Assembly: GCA_019828595.1 (NCBI GenBank)
Contig: JAHQRK010000029.1
Coordinates: forward strand, 744,001-808,000
Reading direction: 5' to 3'
Length of the DNA stretch: 64,000 bases
DNA from: Aphanomyces cochlioides
Taxonomy: Eukaryota > Oomycota > Saprolegniomycetes > Saprolegniales > Verrucalvaceae
Of this stretch, positions 1 through 9,339 are shown piece after piece. Positions within the stretch are counted from its first letter, which is position 1. The number at the start of each line of letters is the position of its first letter. Position numbers and translations under genes: made by a program. Under the pieces are notes generated by a model, which was not told the DNA's origin, made no database searches, and worked only from the letters and a program-made list of their open reading frames with translations.

Positions 1-272
1 TGCTGACGTGGTAAGATAATAAACGATAAACTCTATCGTCCGATTTGGTCACGTGCAATATGGTTAACTGGAAATACATATTGGTCCTTCCTTGTCGCTG
101 GAACTTCGACATGTCTTGAGTAGGTTGATGATTGTCATCAAATGGCGTCAAGTCGTGGAGCTCTTGCGGGCACAAACGGGTTAATTTATCCACACAAGCT
201 AACTTTGGTTTACAAGAAATAGCAGCATATCTGCTGGTTTTGCTTGCTTGAGTCATTTGATTCTTTTCAAGT

Positions 273-2225
273 TTAATTTGCACAAGTTCCAACGTGATGC
301 ACATATTGTTGCATTTCCAGATGACCGGCTTGTCCAGGTGTGAATTGATTCTTGGTGACAGTGCCGAAGATTGTTGGGCATAAAATCTTTGGAAGCCATA
401 GATGGTTTGACAAGACAACCGGCAATAAGCTGTATACAGAAACAAACGACGTCGTCTCATCATGACGGTTTGACGATCGCTTGGCAGTATCACTGGAGTC
501 ACTCTGACTCTCATGAGGAACAACTGTGGCGAAACCAAGTGTTGCTTGTATACTTGGCTTACAATAGAGCTTATTCCCAATTTTGATCATCTCGCTCTCG
601 ACAAGGGGAAGACCAGAAATCCAATTCGGCATACCACAATGGTTTAAAAAGGAGTTGGATCGAGTCCATTCGACACTCATGAGATACGTTCCATGCCTGC
701 GCTTCAATAGAAAAGTAGAGACTGCTATTGAGAATAGCATGCAGCCAAGTATGATCAATCCTGAAGTTGGCAAGACGACCGTGACGGCAGATGTGATCTT
801 GTCGTTATCATATGCACCACTGGAACGAACCGCACCAGAAATATTTAATCCAAGCTTGGTCGGAGCATTCCTGTAGTGTGCAAGCATCGATGGTAGCTGC
901 CACATGTGGAAGATTTCCAAGAGCACAAAGATAAAATTGTTCATCGTACTGCTCGAAATAGTGATCAAATGATTGAATGGGCTTGGTATACAACTAACGA
1001 TGCCTAGAACGAGAAAGAAGACACAGTTGTATAGAGCGCCCAGGACAAGGATGACAAAGAACCAAACGAGTCCAGTTGAGCCATAATAGATGCACACGAT
1101 ATCTGGGAAAACCATCACCAACTGGATGCTACAGGTCCAAATGAACAAAACAAACTTGCGTCGTTCAAATCCAGAGGCTAAATCAAATGTCATGATCGGT
1201 TTGCGAGCTAGAAATCCTTTGAGACCTTGAACCGTGAGGTAAAAGTCGCCAGTAACAAGGATAGAACCCAATCCAAGAAAAAGAAGCTGAAGTGAAACAA
1301 GCTCATGACGATTTGAAACCTCGTGGCCGTAATCCCAAGTCATCATGACAGCTTTCTTGGACTTTCGACCGAAGTTCCAGCCAGCTAGCAGTGTTGGATT
1401 GACTTGATCAGTGATATCGAGCACCACCGGATACGAGTTCGTTGATACTTTGTAGTGTTCCCCGAGAGGGACAAAATGCTGAACACTGTTGACCCCAATT
1501 GCATCGATTGAAGCTGAGCCATTGATTGCGATAAGAGTTTGATTGATATTGGCGATCAAACGATCTGTCGAGCCGTCTGAATTGACATGAGTCTGTGTTT
1601 CTGACATGGTTTTGTCCGCAAAGACAGTCAGCATATAGGCTCCATCGGGGAATTCGTCACGGACTGTAGTTTCAAGCATGGCCAAACCGGCGACTTCCTG
1701 CGGTCCATTGGATGGTTGACACTTTGGAAAGTAGTCATAGCCAGCTAGAAAGATCAGCGCTGTTTGTTTGCTATTTGTTGGCTTTGTCTTGATGCATGTC
1801 GTGACAAAGTAAGGCGACGTAGATGTGGCCACCCATTGCAAAGCTAGTTCTTGTCCGATAGCTGTCCACGCAGAGAAAGTCGTTGTTGCGATTTCGATTG
1901 ACGTACAACTTCCAGGGACAAATCCATTGATATCTATTCTGCAGGTTTGACCGTACCCTTGCAGCAACTTGGCGTCAGTGGCTATGTCGCCGAGGATCAT
2001 CCGTCGGTGGAAAAAGCCAATTAGAGCTAAGATAACAATGAGCAACGATATACTGGCTATTGCGTTGAAAGTGACCAGATTCATCACAATCCGAGCGAAC
2101 GCTTTCACACGCTTAGCTCTGTCGTCTTGTTGATTCACACGACGGCTCGATTGGTTTGCCAGAGCAGGTGCGACAGCGAGAACTCGTATTTCCTCCGCTC
2201 GCTTGACGAAGAGACGCGTCGGCAT
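273..2225 (-). CDS. Large multipass membrane protein, unnamed family
   Basis: I do not recognise this 650-residue protein, and no enzymatic motif is visible. The open frame extends upstream, but the first ATG is at 2225, and the paralogue at 5.7-7.4 kb has an ATG at the equivalent place, so I start here. A hydrophobic segment lies at about residues 48-74. It is followed by a polar domain of roughly 230 residues with several cysteines and N-glycosylation sequons (NQT, NGS), which reads like an extracellular domain. About five further hydrophobic segments begin near residue 310, separated by charged loops such as FERRK. The tail of about 130 residues is polar. This layout suggests a surface or endomembrane protein with one large luminal or extracellular domain. 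A transporter or receptor-like role would be a guess. It is the only open copy of the family here. Confidence 0.7.
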   Translation of the reverse strand: MPTRLFVKRAEEIRVLAVAPALANQSSRRVNQQDDRAKRVKAFARIVMNLVTFNAIASISLLIVILALIGFFHRRMILGDIATDAKLLQGYGQTCRIDINGFVPGSCTSIEIATTTFSAWTAIGQELALQWVATSTSPYFVTTCIKTKPTNSKQTALIFLAGYDYFPKCQPSNGPQEVAGLAMLETTVRDEFPDGAYMLTVFADKTMSETQTHVNSDGSTDRLIANINQTLIAINGSASIDAIGVNSVQHFVPLGEHYKVSTNSYPVVLDITDQVNPTLLAGWNFGRKSKKAVMMTWDYGHEVSNRHELVSLQLLFLGLGSILVTGDFYLTVQGLKGFLARKPIMTFDLASGFERRKFVLFIWTCSIQLVMVFPDIVCIYYGSTGLVWFFVILVLGALYNCVFFLVLGIVSCIPSPFNHLITISSSTMNNFIFVLLEIFHMWQLPSMLAHYRNAPTKLGLNISGAVRSSGAYDNDKITSAVTVVLPTSGLIILGCMLFSIAVSTFLLKRRHGTYLMSVEWTRSNSFLNHCGMPNWISGLPLVESEMIKIGNKLYCKPSIQATLGFATVVPHESQSDSSDTAKRSSNRHDETTSFVSVYSLLPVVLSNHLWLPKILCPTIFGTVTKNQFTPGQAGHLEMQQYVHHVGTCAN

Positions 2226-2827
2226 GTTTGAGGTGTCATAAAAAATCGGTTCGCAAACGATGTTTAACAGTTTCAATGTACTATCATTAGATATACCAAT
2301 CACTGTCGTCAAAGCACGCTCTTTTCATTGTGCCGACTTGCATCAACGTACAATAGTCACACAAGTCGCTGGGACAATTAAAACCTCAAGGGGAAATTAC
2401 AAAGCAGTGCTTGCAACTCTAGCTCTTACTGTCCTTGCATTAATTCGTTGCGTTAAATAAACTAACGAGAAGTGAGACCAAGCGAGCGTCCTTGACAATC
2501 CAAAGTATCATCACTTCGCGGTGGGGTTACGTTGTCAAATCCAAGCCACGTTTCTATTGCAGTGTTTACTGAGGTACTATTTTCATGCTAGATGGATATT
2601 GCACACCGTACCCTCTCGACTTTATTCGGTATGAATCAAGAGTCTGTGGAGCTATTTGCTCACTCTGACAAACAGGATAAGTTGGGTGATACTAGTAACT
2701 CCTTAGTTGTAACAAAAGTTCAATTTATGATGGATGCTCCGGATGGCTATAGCAAGAATTTTTCTTCCTTACCAAATATAGTATGAGATGTCGTCCCAAC
2801 GAGAAAGATGACCACGCGAACTATATA
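2226..2827. other. Intergenic region, no gene seen
   Basis: This is the upstream region of the membrane-protein gene, up to the left end of the pogo-type element. Short open stretches occur on both strands but have no recognisable content. It probably holds the promoter of the minus-strand gene; I see no distinct element. Confidence 0.4.
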
Positions 2828-2849
2828 CTGTAAAATCTCTAATGATGGC
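2828..2849 (+). repeat. Left terminal inverted repeat of the pogo-type element
   Basis: This 22-bp repeat matches the reverse complement of 4351-4372 at 21 positions. The difference is G versus A at the 17th base. Confidence 0.9.
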
Positions 2850-2992
2850 AGGGGGCTACTAAAAAATAGTAGCCTCCCTGAGGGGGCCACTATTAGAAAA
2901 CCCTCAAAATATTATATTTACAAAAAGGGTGATATATTTAGTTTGATAGGTATTAAGAATCACAAGCAACACGAGTCATTTCTCGAAAGGCG

Positions 2993-4252
2993 ATGATGCA
3001 GTCGTTCCCCACCAAGACGAAGATACAGGCAGTGAAGTATGCTCAGCAGAATACTGTTGCAGCTGCATCAAGGAAGTTCAAGGTCGACGCAGCGTGCATA
3101 AGACGTTGGCGGAAGCAGCTTTCTCGTCTCAGTGAAGCGAAGAGTGGATCGAAGCGAATGACAGGCGGCGGAAGAAAGCTCACGAGCGACCAACACGACA
3201 GCATTGTCTTCGAGCGCATTCTCTATGAACGGTCAATGAATTTTCGTGTTACTCGCTCAACAATCGTTCAATGGGGAAAAGAGCTCGCAGATGAGCTTGA
3301 CGTGTCACTTGTTTGCTCGGATGGATGGCTTGAGAAGTTCTTGCAACGCCACGACCTTGTATTGAGAAAAGGAACGCGCAAGCCTATTCTCTCCCCTGAC
3401 GAAATTGTGAATCGTGGTGTTGCGTTCATTCAGCAAGTACGTCGCGTTGTTCGTGAGAACCAAGTTCCTCTGGACAATATCTACAACATTAATGAGAGTG
3501 CTGTCTTCATGGACCATGACAACCAAAGCACAATTGACTTTCGCGGCGCACGAGATGTTCCTATCAAGTCATTTGGTTTTGAGAAGTCCCGTATAACTGC
3601 TGTATTTACTGCAAGTGCTACAGGAAGAAAGCTGAAGCCATGTCTCCTTTTGAAACCAACAAGTGAAACTCCCCATGGTTGTCACACCAAGCACAATTTG
3701 ATCTATTGCTATGTTCAAAATGCTTGGATGAACTCACATTCTTTTGTGGATTTCATATCGTTCAACTTTGCTTTCCACCCTCTCCCTCTTTTGCTTGTCT
3801 TTGACAGTGCAAAGTGTCATATCAGTCGTGAGGTAAAGTTGTTCCTGCATCAGCAGGATATTCTCTTTGTTGTGGTCCCAGGGGGAATGACAGCATTCCT
3901 CCAACCTGCAGATGTGAGTTGGTTCAAGCCATTGAAAACTGCGCTTGCTCATCAAATTGACAACTGGAAGCGTTGTGGACCCTTTGAATATACTCGCGGG
4001 GAGCGCATCAAGGCACCATCGTCAGATGTGTTTGGTCCTTGGGTCGCTGAAGCCTGGTCGAAAGTGACTTCTGCTGTTATCAAGAGAAGTTTTACCAAAT
4101 GCGTGCTAGGGAACGACAAGGAATTGCTGCTTTCGAGCCATCCTGCCTATGGCGAGCAGTTTATTTCAGCTTTGGGTAGTATTGTCGATCCCACAGGTGA
4201 CTTCGACGACTTGATCGACGAATTCGACGACCTTCTTGTTGTTGATGAGTAG
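2993..4252 (+). CDS. Pogo-like transposase (HTH + CENP-B-type domain + DDE_1)
   Basis: The protein is 419 residues, open from ATG to stop. Residues 1-45 form a Psq-like helix-turn-helix (VKYAQQNTVAAASRKFKV, then CIRRWRKQ). Residues 85-130 resemble the CENP-B/Tc5 DNA-binding region (DGWLEKFLQRHDL). Residues 160-330 are the DDE_1 nuclease. Of the three catalytic acidic residues, the second (D271 in LLVFDSAKCH) and third (D307 in LQPADVSWFKP) are present, 36 positions apart. The first, normally Asp in an N-x-D-E motif, is Asn167 (YNINES, codon AAT at 3491). One G-to-A change would explain this. The family cuts and pastes DNA in the nucleus. This copy is probably catalytically impaired, but could still bind its inverted repeats. 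The tail is rich in Asp. Confidence 0.88.
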   Translation: MMQSFPTKTKIQAVKYAQQNTVAAASRKFKVDAACIRRWRKQLSRLSEAKSGSKRMTGGGRKLTSDQHDSIVFERILYERSMNFRVTRSTIVQWGKELADELDVSLVCSDGWLEKFLQRHDLVLRKGTRKPILSPDEIVNRGVAFIQQVRRVVRENQVPLDNIYNINESAVFMDHDNQSTIDFRGARDVPIKSFGFEKSRITAVFTASATGRKLKPCLLLKPTSETPHGCHTKHNLIYCYVQNAWMNSHSFVDFISFNFAFHPLPLLLVFDSAKCHISREVKLFLHQQDILFVVVPGGMTAFLQPADVSWFKPLKTALAHQIDNWKRCGPFEYTRGERIKAPSSDVFGPWVAEAWSKVTSAVIKRSFTKCVLGNDKELLLSSHPAYGEQFISALGSIVDPTGDFDDLIDEFDDLLVVDE

Positions 4253-4350
4253 ACACTCCATAAATGAATGCTTACTCATTTTGATCGAAATTTAAAGATA
4301 TTGAAATATAGGGTGAAGTGGAACATGGGGAGGCCACAATTGGAGAGGAG

Positions 4351-4372
4351 GCCATTATTAGAGATTTTACAG
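4351..4372 (-). repeat. Right terminal inverted repeat of the pogo-type element
   Basis: This is the partner of 2828-2849; TA follows at 4373-4374. Confidence 0.9.
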
Positions 4373-4473
4373 TAGGTGAAGCCGGAAAAATCGACTTGAT
4401 CTCTCAAGGACTGACACCATACTCGAGTCGTCATCGTCTCGAGGTAATGCAATGGAATGTTCGCAATTACAAG

Positions 4474-5190
4474 TGACGCCACATGCTATTGGTTACCGCA
4501 GACTAATTCTACGTAGTATTGTCTGATTGACAGAAATCGATCAAACTTTCAATCAGCACCAAATCGAACCAGCCAATCAGCGTCCAGAATTTGTTTAAAC
4601 ACATACAAAACACACCAACACACACACACATTATTTCATGTACCTTCCGATTATACTTGAATTCACTATTGCCAGATTGATCACACAAATTTCGTCGATT
4701 TTGATCAAAACTGTAAATTTGGACGAAAAAGACAATATTAGACTGGAATTGTCGATGAGCCTTGTGAACGAGCATTTTTGTATCGAGTGGATAAGATTCC
4801 ATCATGTTTTGCTGTATTTCCGTTTGAAAACTGCTGAAGGTTATTTACGCAAAGCCTCATGATACCCACTCGTGTGTACTTAAGTTCATCTATCTCTACG
4901 TTACCACCGCGACAATTCCAGTCTAATATTGTCTTTTTCGTCCAAATTTACAGTTTTGATCAAAATCGACGAAATTTGTGTGATCAATCTGGCAATAGTG
5001 AATTCAAGTATAATCGGAAGGTACATGAAATAATGTGTGTGTGTGTTGGTGTGTTTTGTATGTGTTTAAACAAATTCTGGACGCTGATTGGCTGGTTCGA
5101 TTTGGTGCTGATTGAAAGTTTGATCGATTTCTGTCAATCAGACAATACTACGTAGAATTAGTCTGCGGTAACCAATAGCATGTGGCGTCA
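4474..5190. repeat. Palindrome with 281-bp arms built on a small MITE
   Basis: The arms 4474-4754 and 4910-5190 read as reverse complements with essentially no difference, around a 155-bp loop. Within each arm sits a 217-bp unit (4519-4735; mirrored at 4929-5145) that begins TTGTCTGATTGAC, ends GAAAAAGACAA and is flanked by TA, as expected for a Tc1/mariner-type MITE. The arms extend beyond this unit on both sides, so the palindrome is better explained by inverted duplication of a segment containing the MITE than by a primary foldback element. A diverged single copy is at 33.1 kb. No TSD around the whole palindrome was found. Confidence 0.85.
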
Positions 5191-5670
5191 TTCGTGGCTT
5201 CGTTCTTGCTGGCTTTCCATGAGTGCGACGACGCGAAACTCACGCGGATGGAGGAACTCGTTACAATGAATTCCTTTAATTTTGACGGCTTACTTCTAAG
5301 TTACTACAATTACATTCTGCTGGTATCTTGTGAATAGCGCCCAGTACGAAAAATTCCGAGATGTCTCGGTATTGTAATTGCGAGGACGTCAATATAGCTA
5401 CATGGGATGAACTCCGTAAATGTTCTCGACCTCGTCAGCTCCAACAAGGTGATATTTGAGTTCATAACTTTATTTGCTTCGTGATGATTTAAAAGATTGG
5501 AGTTGAAATGGTATCCCGGGCAGTTTATCTTACTTTTATCCCTCAAAATGGAAAGTCGCTATGGCTTATTCATGCATATTCGTTTATCGTTGGATTCGCA
5601 CTTGCTGGAATTGCATAGCATTTAGTTTGTTAGAAGTCGGTCGAGGAGGCACTGCATGTCTATTCATCAT
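5191..5670. other. Intergenic region, no gene seen
   Basis: AT-rich sequence lies between the palindrome and the stop of the broken membrane-protein paralogue. I see nothing that supports a gene. Confidence 0.4.
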
Positions 5671-7352
5671 CTAGTTCAAACATGTTCCGCGATGATGAAC
5701 ATATCGATCTTGACCGAGGCCAGCGTCGGTTCCCGATGTAAATTCATTCTTCGTACTAGTGCCAAAGATCTTCAGCTGGAACGCTTTCGGAAGCCAGAGA
5801 TGCAACGATGCCAGTGTTGGTAGCAACGAATACACCGACACAAGTGTATAAGTCTCGTCTCCATTCTTCTTTGCAGGGCTGACAGATCCACTTTGAATTG
5901 ATTTAAATGGAACAACTGTAGCAAATCCCAACGTTGCTTGCATACTTGGCTTGCAAAACAACTTGTTGCCGATTTTGATAACTTTGAATTCGTCCAGTGG
6001 AAGACCCGTGATCCAATTTGGCATGGTACATTGACTCAAAAAGCCATTCGTGCGGGTCCATTCCAAGCTTAGAAAGAACTTGTTGCAGTCCCGCTTGAGG
6101 TAATATGTCGACAACGACACGGACACAAACATACAACTCGCAACGATAATCATACTGGCTGGAAGCAGAAGACTCACAGCCGACCGAAGCTGACCATCGT
6201 TGGCATATGCACCGCTTGGACGTAATACCCCAGAGATATTTAACGATAGAGCCTGTGGCGACTGTCGATAGTCGTCTAGAATCCAAGGCAAGACGCTCAT
6301 GTACACGATCTCAAAGGCCAAGAACAAGAGTTGGTTCATCGCGTTGAATGAATTCGTCATGACACGTTTGAATGGACTTGGTCAAGTAGAAATCGCCCGA
6401 GATGAAGATAGTTCCGCAGAAGAGAAAAAACAATTGCAACACGACAAGTTCCGTTCGGTTGTCGACCGCGTGGCCGTAATCCCATGTCATCGTGACAGCT
6501 TTCTTGGACATTCGACCGACGTTCCACCAAGCAATAGTGTTTGGATCGATGCGAGTTGTCATGCCGAGGACCACGGGATAGGATTCAATGGAGATTTTGT
6601 ACCGAGTGCCAATGGGAATGGAATAATGCACTCCATTCACACCAAGTCTATCGACAGTCATCGATCCATTCGTTGCGATGAGCGTTTGATTGTTATTGGC
6701 AATCAGCATATCGGTTGTGCCATCTGAATTCGTGTGGAGGATGCTGTCTGACATGGTTTTATCGGCAAAGACAGTCAACATGAAGGCTCCATTGGGATAT
6801 TCGTCTCGCACGGTGGTCTCCACCATCGCCATGCCAGCAATTTCCTGAGCTCCCTTGGGTGGTTGGCACTGTGGAAAGCCATCGTAGCCAGCCATCAAGA
6901 CGAGAGCCACTTGGTTGGCATTCGTTGGCTTGGTCTTCATGCACGTCGTGACAAAATACGGCGACGACGACGGAGCTCTCCATTGTAAAGCGAGTCGTTG
7001 CCCGATAGTTGACCAAGCTGGAGCTCCAGTCGTTGCAACTTCCATGGGTGTACAAGTCCCAAGTAAGAACCCATTGGTGTCCACTTTGCAGCTTTGACTA
7101 TATGGGCTGATAGCATTCCTGTCGGTGTCCAAATCGTCGAGAACCTTTTGTCGATGGAAAAAACCCGATCGAAGCCAGGACAACAATAAGAGTCGTGATG
7201 TTGACAATCGTATTGAACGTGAGAAGATTGACCAGGATACGTATTGCTGCCTTTGCACGCTTGGGTTGACTGTTTGTGCTCGCAGTTCCATGACTTGGCT
7301 GTGTGGTTGTCCTGTATTGCGACGATCTGTCCCCAAGGAAATAGGCTCGCAT
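5671..7352 (-). pseudogene. Broken paralogue of the 650-aa membrane protein
   Basis: Three collinear pieces match the gene at 273-2225. The amino-terminal piece starts at the ATG at 7352 and runs through the first membrane segment. It then shifts frame at a run of six T (about 7150-7158), just after the GFF that ends this segment. The middle piece carries the polar domain down to FYLT at about 6385. There the sequence jumps straight to SPF of the downstream part, so about 82 codons (two or three membrane segments) are missing, and the frame shifts again. The last piece (stop at 5671) has the remaining membrane segments and the polar tail. The pieces still align well, so inactivation looks recent. 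The homopolymer shift alone could be a sequencing error, but the deletion could not. Confidence 0.85.
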
Positions 7353-7806
7353 CGGGCAGGCGAAAAATGTGTTGTGAGACTGTCGCTTTAAAAATGCGAA
7401 AATAGTTTGAAACGGAATATGAGCGAACGGCCACCGAAGTCTACAACTGGAAACATTCAAGCAAATCATGGAATCGAGTTGAAGCTCTCTTTTAAGCATT
7501 TCCGCACGTGGCTCATCCATTCAATGTGTTGTCGCTCAGCATATCGTCTCTCGCAGGACCCCATGGGCGAGTTGACGAGTTACAAGACATTAGCGCGATC
7601 GAATCCAAGGTGCCGCCCGCGCGGGCGTTTTAAACATTATATTTATAGCTTCATGCTCTACCTTACAAAACCCCTTAACAAAAGGAGTCCAAAAGGTTAA
7701 CCAGAGATGTCCGTCTTTGGATACAAGTACAGTACATTCCGTACAAAAGTACATACAACAGTACGTTATGTAAGTAAAATTGGTCTATCGGTTGATGTTC
7801 GAGGCT

Positions 7807-8370
7807 TTACTCTTCTTCAATCTTCTTGATAAACTTGGCGGGGTTGCCAGCGTAGACACACATGGGCGGCACATCTTTTGTGACGACACTGCCCGCGCCA
7901 ATGACAGCGCCGCGGCCGATCGTCACTCCAGGGACAACCGTGACGTTGCCACCGAGCCAGACATCGTCTTCAATCGTGATGGGTTTCCCGAACTCGTATC
8001 CCGACGATCTCGCGTTGGGTCCGAGCGGATGTGTCGCCGTGTAGAGCTGCACGTTGGGCGCAAGCAAGACGCGGTTGCCAATTGTAATTTCACACACGTC
8101 GAGGAGCACGCAGTTGAAATTCATGTAGACATTGTCGCCGAGTCGGATATTCGAGCCATAGTCGCACCGGAAGGGCATCTCAATGAAGCAATCTTTTCCC
8201 TTGGCACCGAGTAACTGAGATAAGATCTCTTGGGCCTCTGGTGTCTCGGCGCCATCCAGATCGTTGTACTTCTTCACAAGTTTGCGCGCTTCCTGGCGCT
8301 CCCTAACGAGCTCAGGATCCACCGACGAGTACAACTCGCCGCGCAGCATCTTGGCTTTTTCACTGTCCAT
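7807..8370 (-). CDS. Sugar O-acetyltransferase of the maltose acetyltransferase/NodL type
   Basis: This complete 187-residue protein has the usual length and order of the family. Residues 1-60 form the helical maltose-acetyltransferase cap (KMLRGELY, later LNDLDGAE-like YNDLDGAE). Hexapeptide repeats of a left-handed beta-helix follow from about residue 72 to 170 (IRLGDNVYMN, ITIGNRVLLA, ITIEDDVWLG, VTIGRGAVIG). His114 in TATHPL is the expected catalytic base. The carboxyl end carries the typical YAGNPAKFIK motif. Such enzymes transfer acetyl from acetyl-CoA to a hydroxyl of a sugar in the cytosol; the natural acceptor is usually uncertain. It has no signal peptide. It stands alone between transposon debris and is more GC-rich than its surroundings. 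The family is widespread in bacteria and fungi, so horizontal origin is possible but not shown. Confidence 0.93.
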   Translation of the reverse strand: MDSEKAKMLRGELYSSVDPELVRERQEARKLVKKYNDLDGAETPEAQEILSQLLGAKGKDCFIEMPFRCDYGSNIRLGDNVYMNFNCVLLDVCEITIGNRVLLAPNVQLYTATHPLGPNARSSGYEFGKPITIEDDVWLGGNVTVVPGVTIGRGAVIGAGSVVTKDVPPMCVYAGNPAKFIKKIEEE

Positions 8371-8567
8371 TGTGAGTTCGACTGCGAGAATGTGACCACC
8401 TGAGTCAATTGCGAAATGATCTTGGTCGAAAACATGGCGTCAAGTTGGACATTCACGCCCAGATTCAACCCGCGACACGTGGCATCAGTGCTCTTGGGCA
8501 ATTTTTGCCAACTGCAGCAACGCCAGCCCTGTGACATCTCCGCTCGTCAGCCTGAGTTGACTTTTCT

Positions 8568-8691
8568 TCAAGAAACTACATCTTCAGCGTACACGGCACT
8601 GTACTCCTTCAAAATCGCATCATCGGGACGGCAGTCGATGAACGCTGCGACTTCAAGTTCACCATGGAGATTGACCAGACTCTTTAATTCA
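8568..8691 (-). pseudogene. Short open fragment of an unrecognised protein
   Basis: About 40 codons without a start read on the minus strand, ending at a stop at 8568-8570. The composition is protein-like (HGELEVAAFIDCRPDDAILK). Another open stretch on the same strand but in a different frame follows downstream. It may be a decayed gene fragment located upstream of the acetyltransferase. I cannot assign a family. Confidence 0.25.
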
Positions 8692-8714
8692 ATATTTTTC
8701 ATATTTTATATGTT

Positions 8715-9089
8715 TTGAGTATGCATTTATACAGGTTTGAACAGCAAACCCTTGAAAATACATATAGGACATTCGGCTATTGGGCCGTGTGCGATATATT
8801 AGTCGGAAGGGGCGATCAAGTGCCGTTGATTGGTACTGCAACTGAAAACAGAGTCACCGTGACTGCGGGGGGATCGCTCATGTTGCTCAGGCTTGAGAAG
8901 AATTTTCTGTACGGTCTTGAAACTCATCTCGTCGATCTACCCCCTATCTATCCGCAGCTCGGTTTTGGAGGACTGCGTCAATTCCAGTATATTACCAAAG
9001 GGAGACATTTCCATGTCACTCTCGCGCCAATGACAACAAAGTCTGTCTGGTTGAATGCAGTGAATTTTGCATCGCTCAGACTCAAGTAG
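8715..9089 (+). CDS. Small hypothetical ORF, doubtful
   Basis: This is a 124-codon open frame with no recognisable domain, signal peptide or membrane segment. The stretch LVDLPPIYPQLGFGGLRQFQ looks like real protein more than random sequence, so it may be a fragment of an older gene. No relative is present elsewhere in the window. Confidence 0.25.
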   Translation: MSMHLYRFEQQTLENTYRTFGYWAVCDILVGRGDQVPLIGTATENRVTVTAGGSLMLLRLEKNFLYGLETHLVDLPPIYPQLGFGGLRQFQYITKGRHFHVTLAPMTTKSVWLNAVNFASLRLK

Positions 9090-9339
9090 ATTTTTGCATT
9101 GACGGACGACGAGACGAGCTTCCTAGTGTACTTTGAACCGAACAACCTCAACGTTAGTAGATCTTAATGACTAGTTGAGGCAATTGGCTGTTTCATTGTC
9201 CACGGTATTCTTCAAAGGATTTCACAGAGAAATTGACAATGAAATTCACGACAATTCGACAACGTCTGTTTGGTTTGGAGTTGCCGAAGGTTGCTATTAT
9301 AGAGTGCGCCCTCAACACTTGTAATGTAAAGTAATTCTA

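Larger units (their letters stand above)
2828..4372 (+). mobile_element. Complete pogo-type DNA transposon (Tc1/mariner superfamily)
   Basis: The element is 1,545 bp and carries one transposase gene. Its ends are inverted repeats (CTGTAAAATCTCTAATGATGGC on the left; the right end matches at 21 of 22 positions). It is flanked by TA on both sides (2826-2827 and 4373-4374), the target duplication expected for this superfamily. The near-identity of the ends and the open transposase frame suggest fairly recent insertion. Whether it can still move depends on the altered catalytic residue described for the gene. Confidence 0.9.

Noticed and set aside
2260..2786. Small ORFs of 64-66 codons between the membrane-protein gene and the pogo-type element
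   Set aside because: They lie in a probable promoter region and have no recognisable content.
4509..5155. Two identical 98-codon ORFs in the arms of the palindrome
   Set aside because: They read through a non-coding MITE and are identical only because the arms are. The sequence is AT-rich and lacks domain features.
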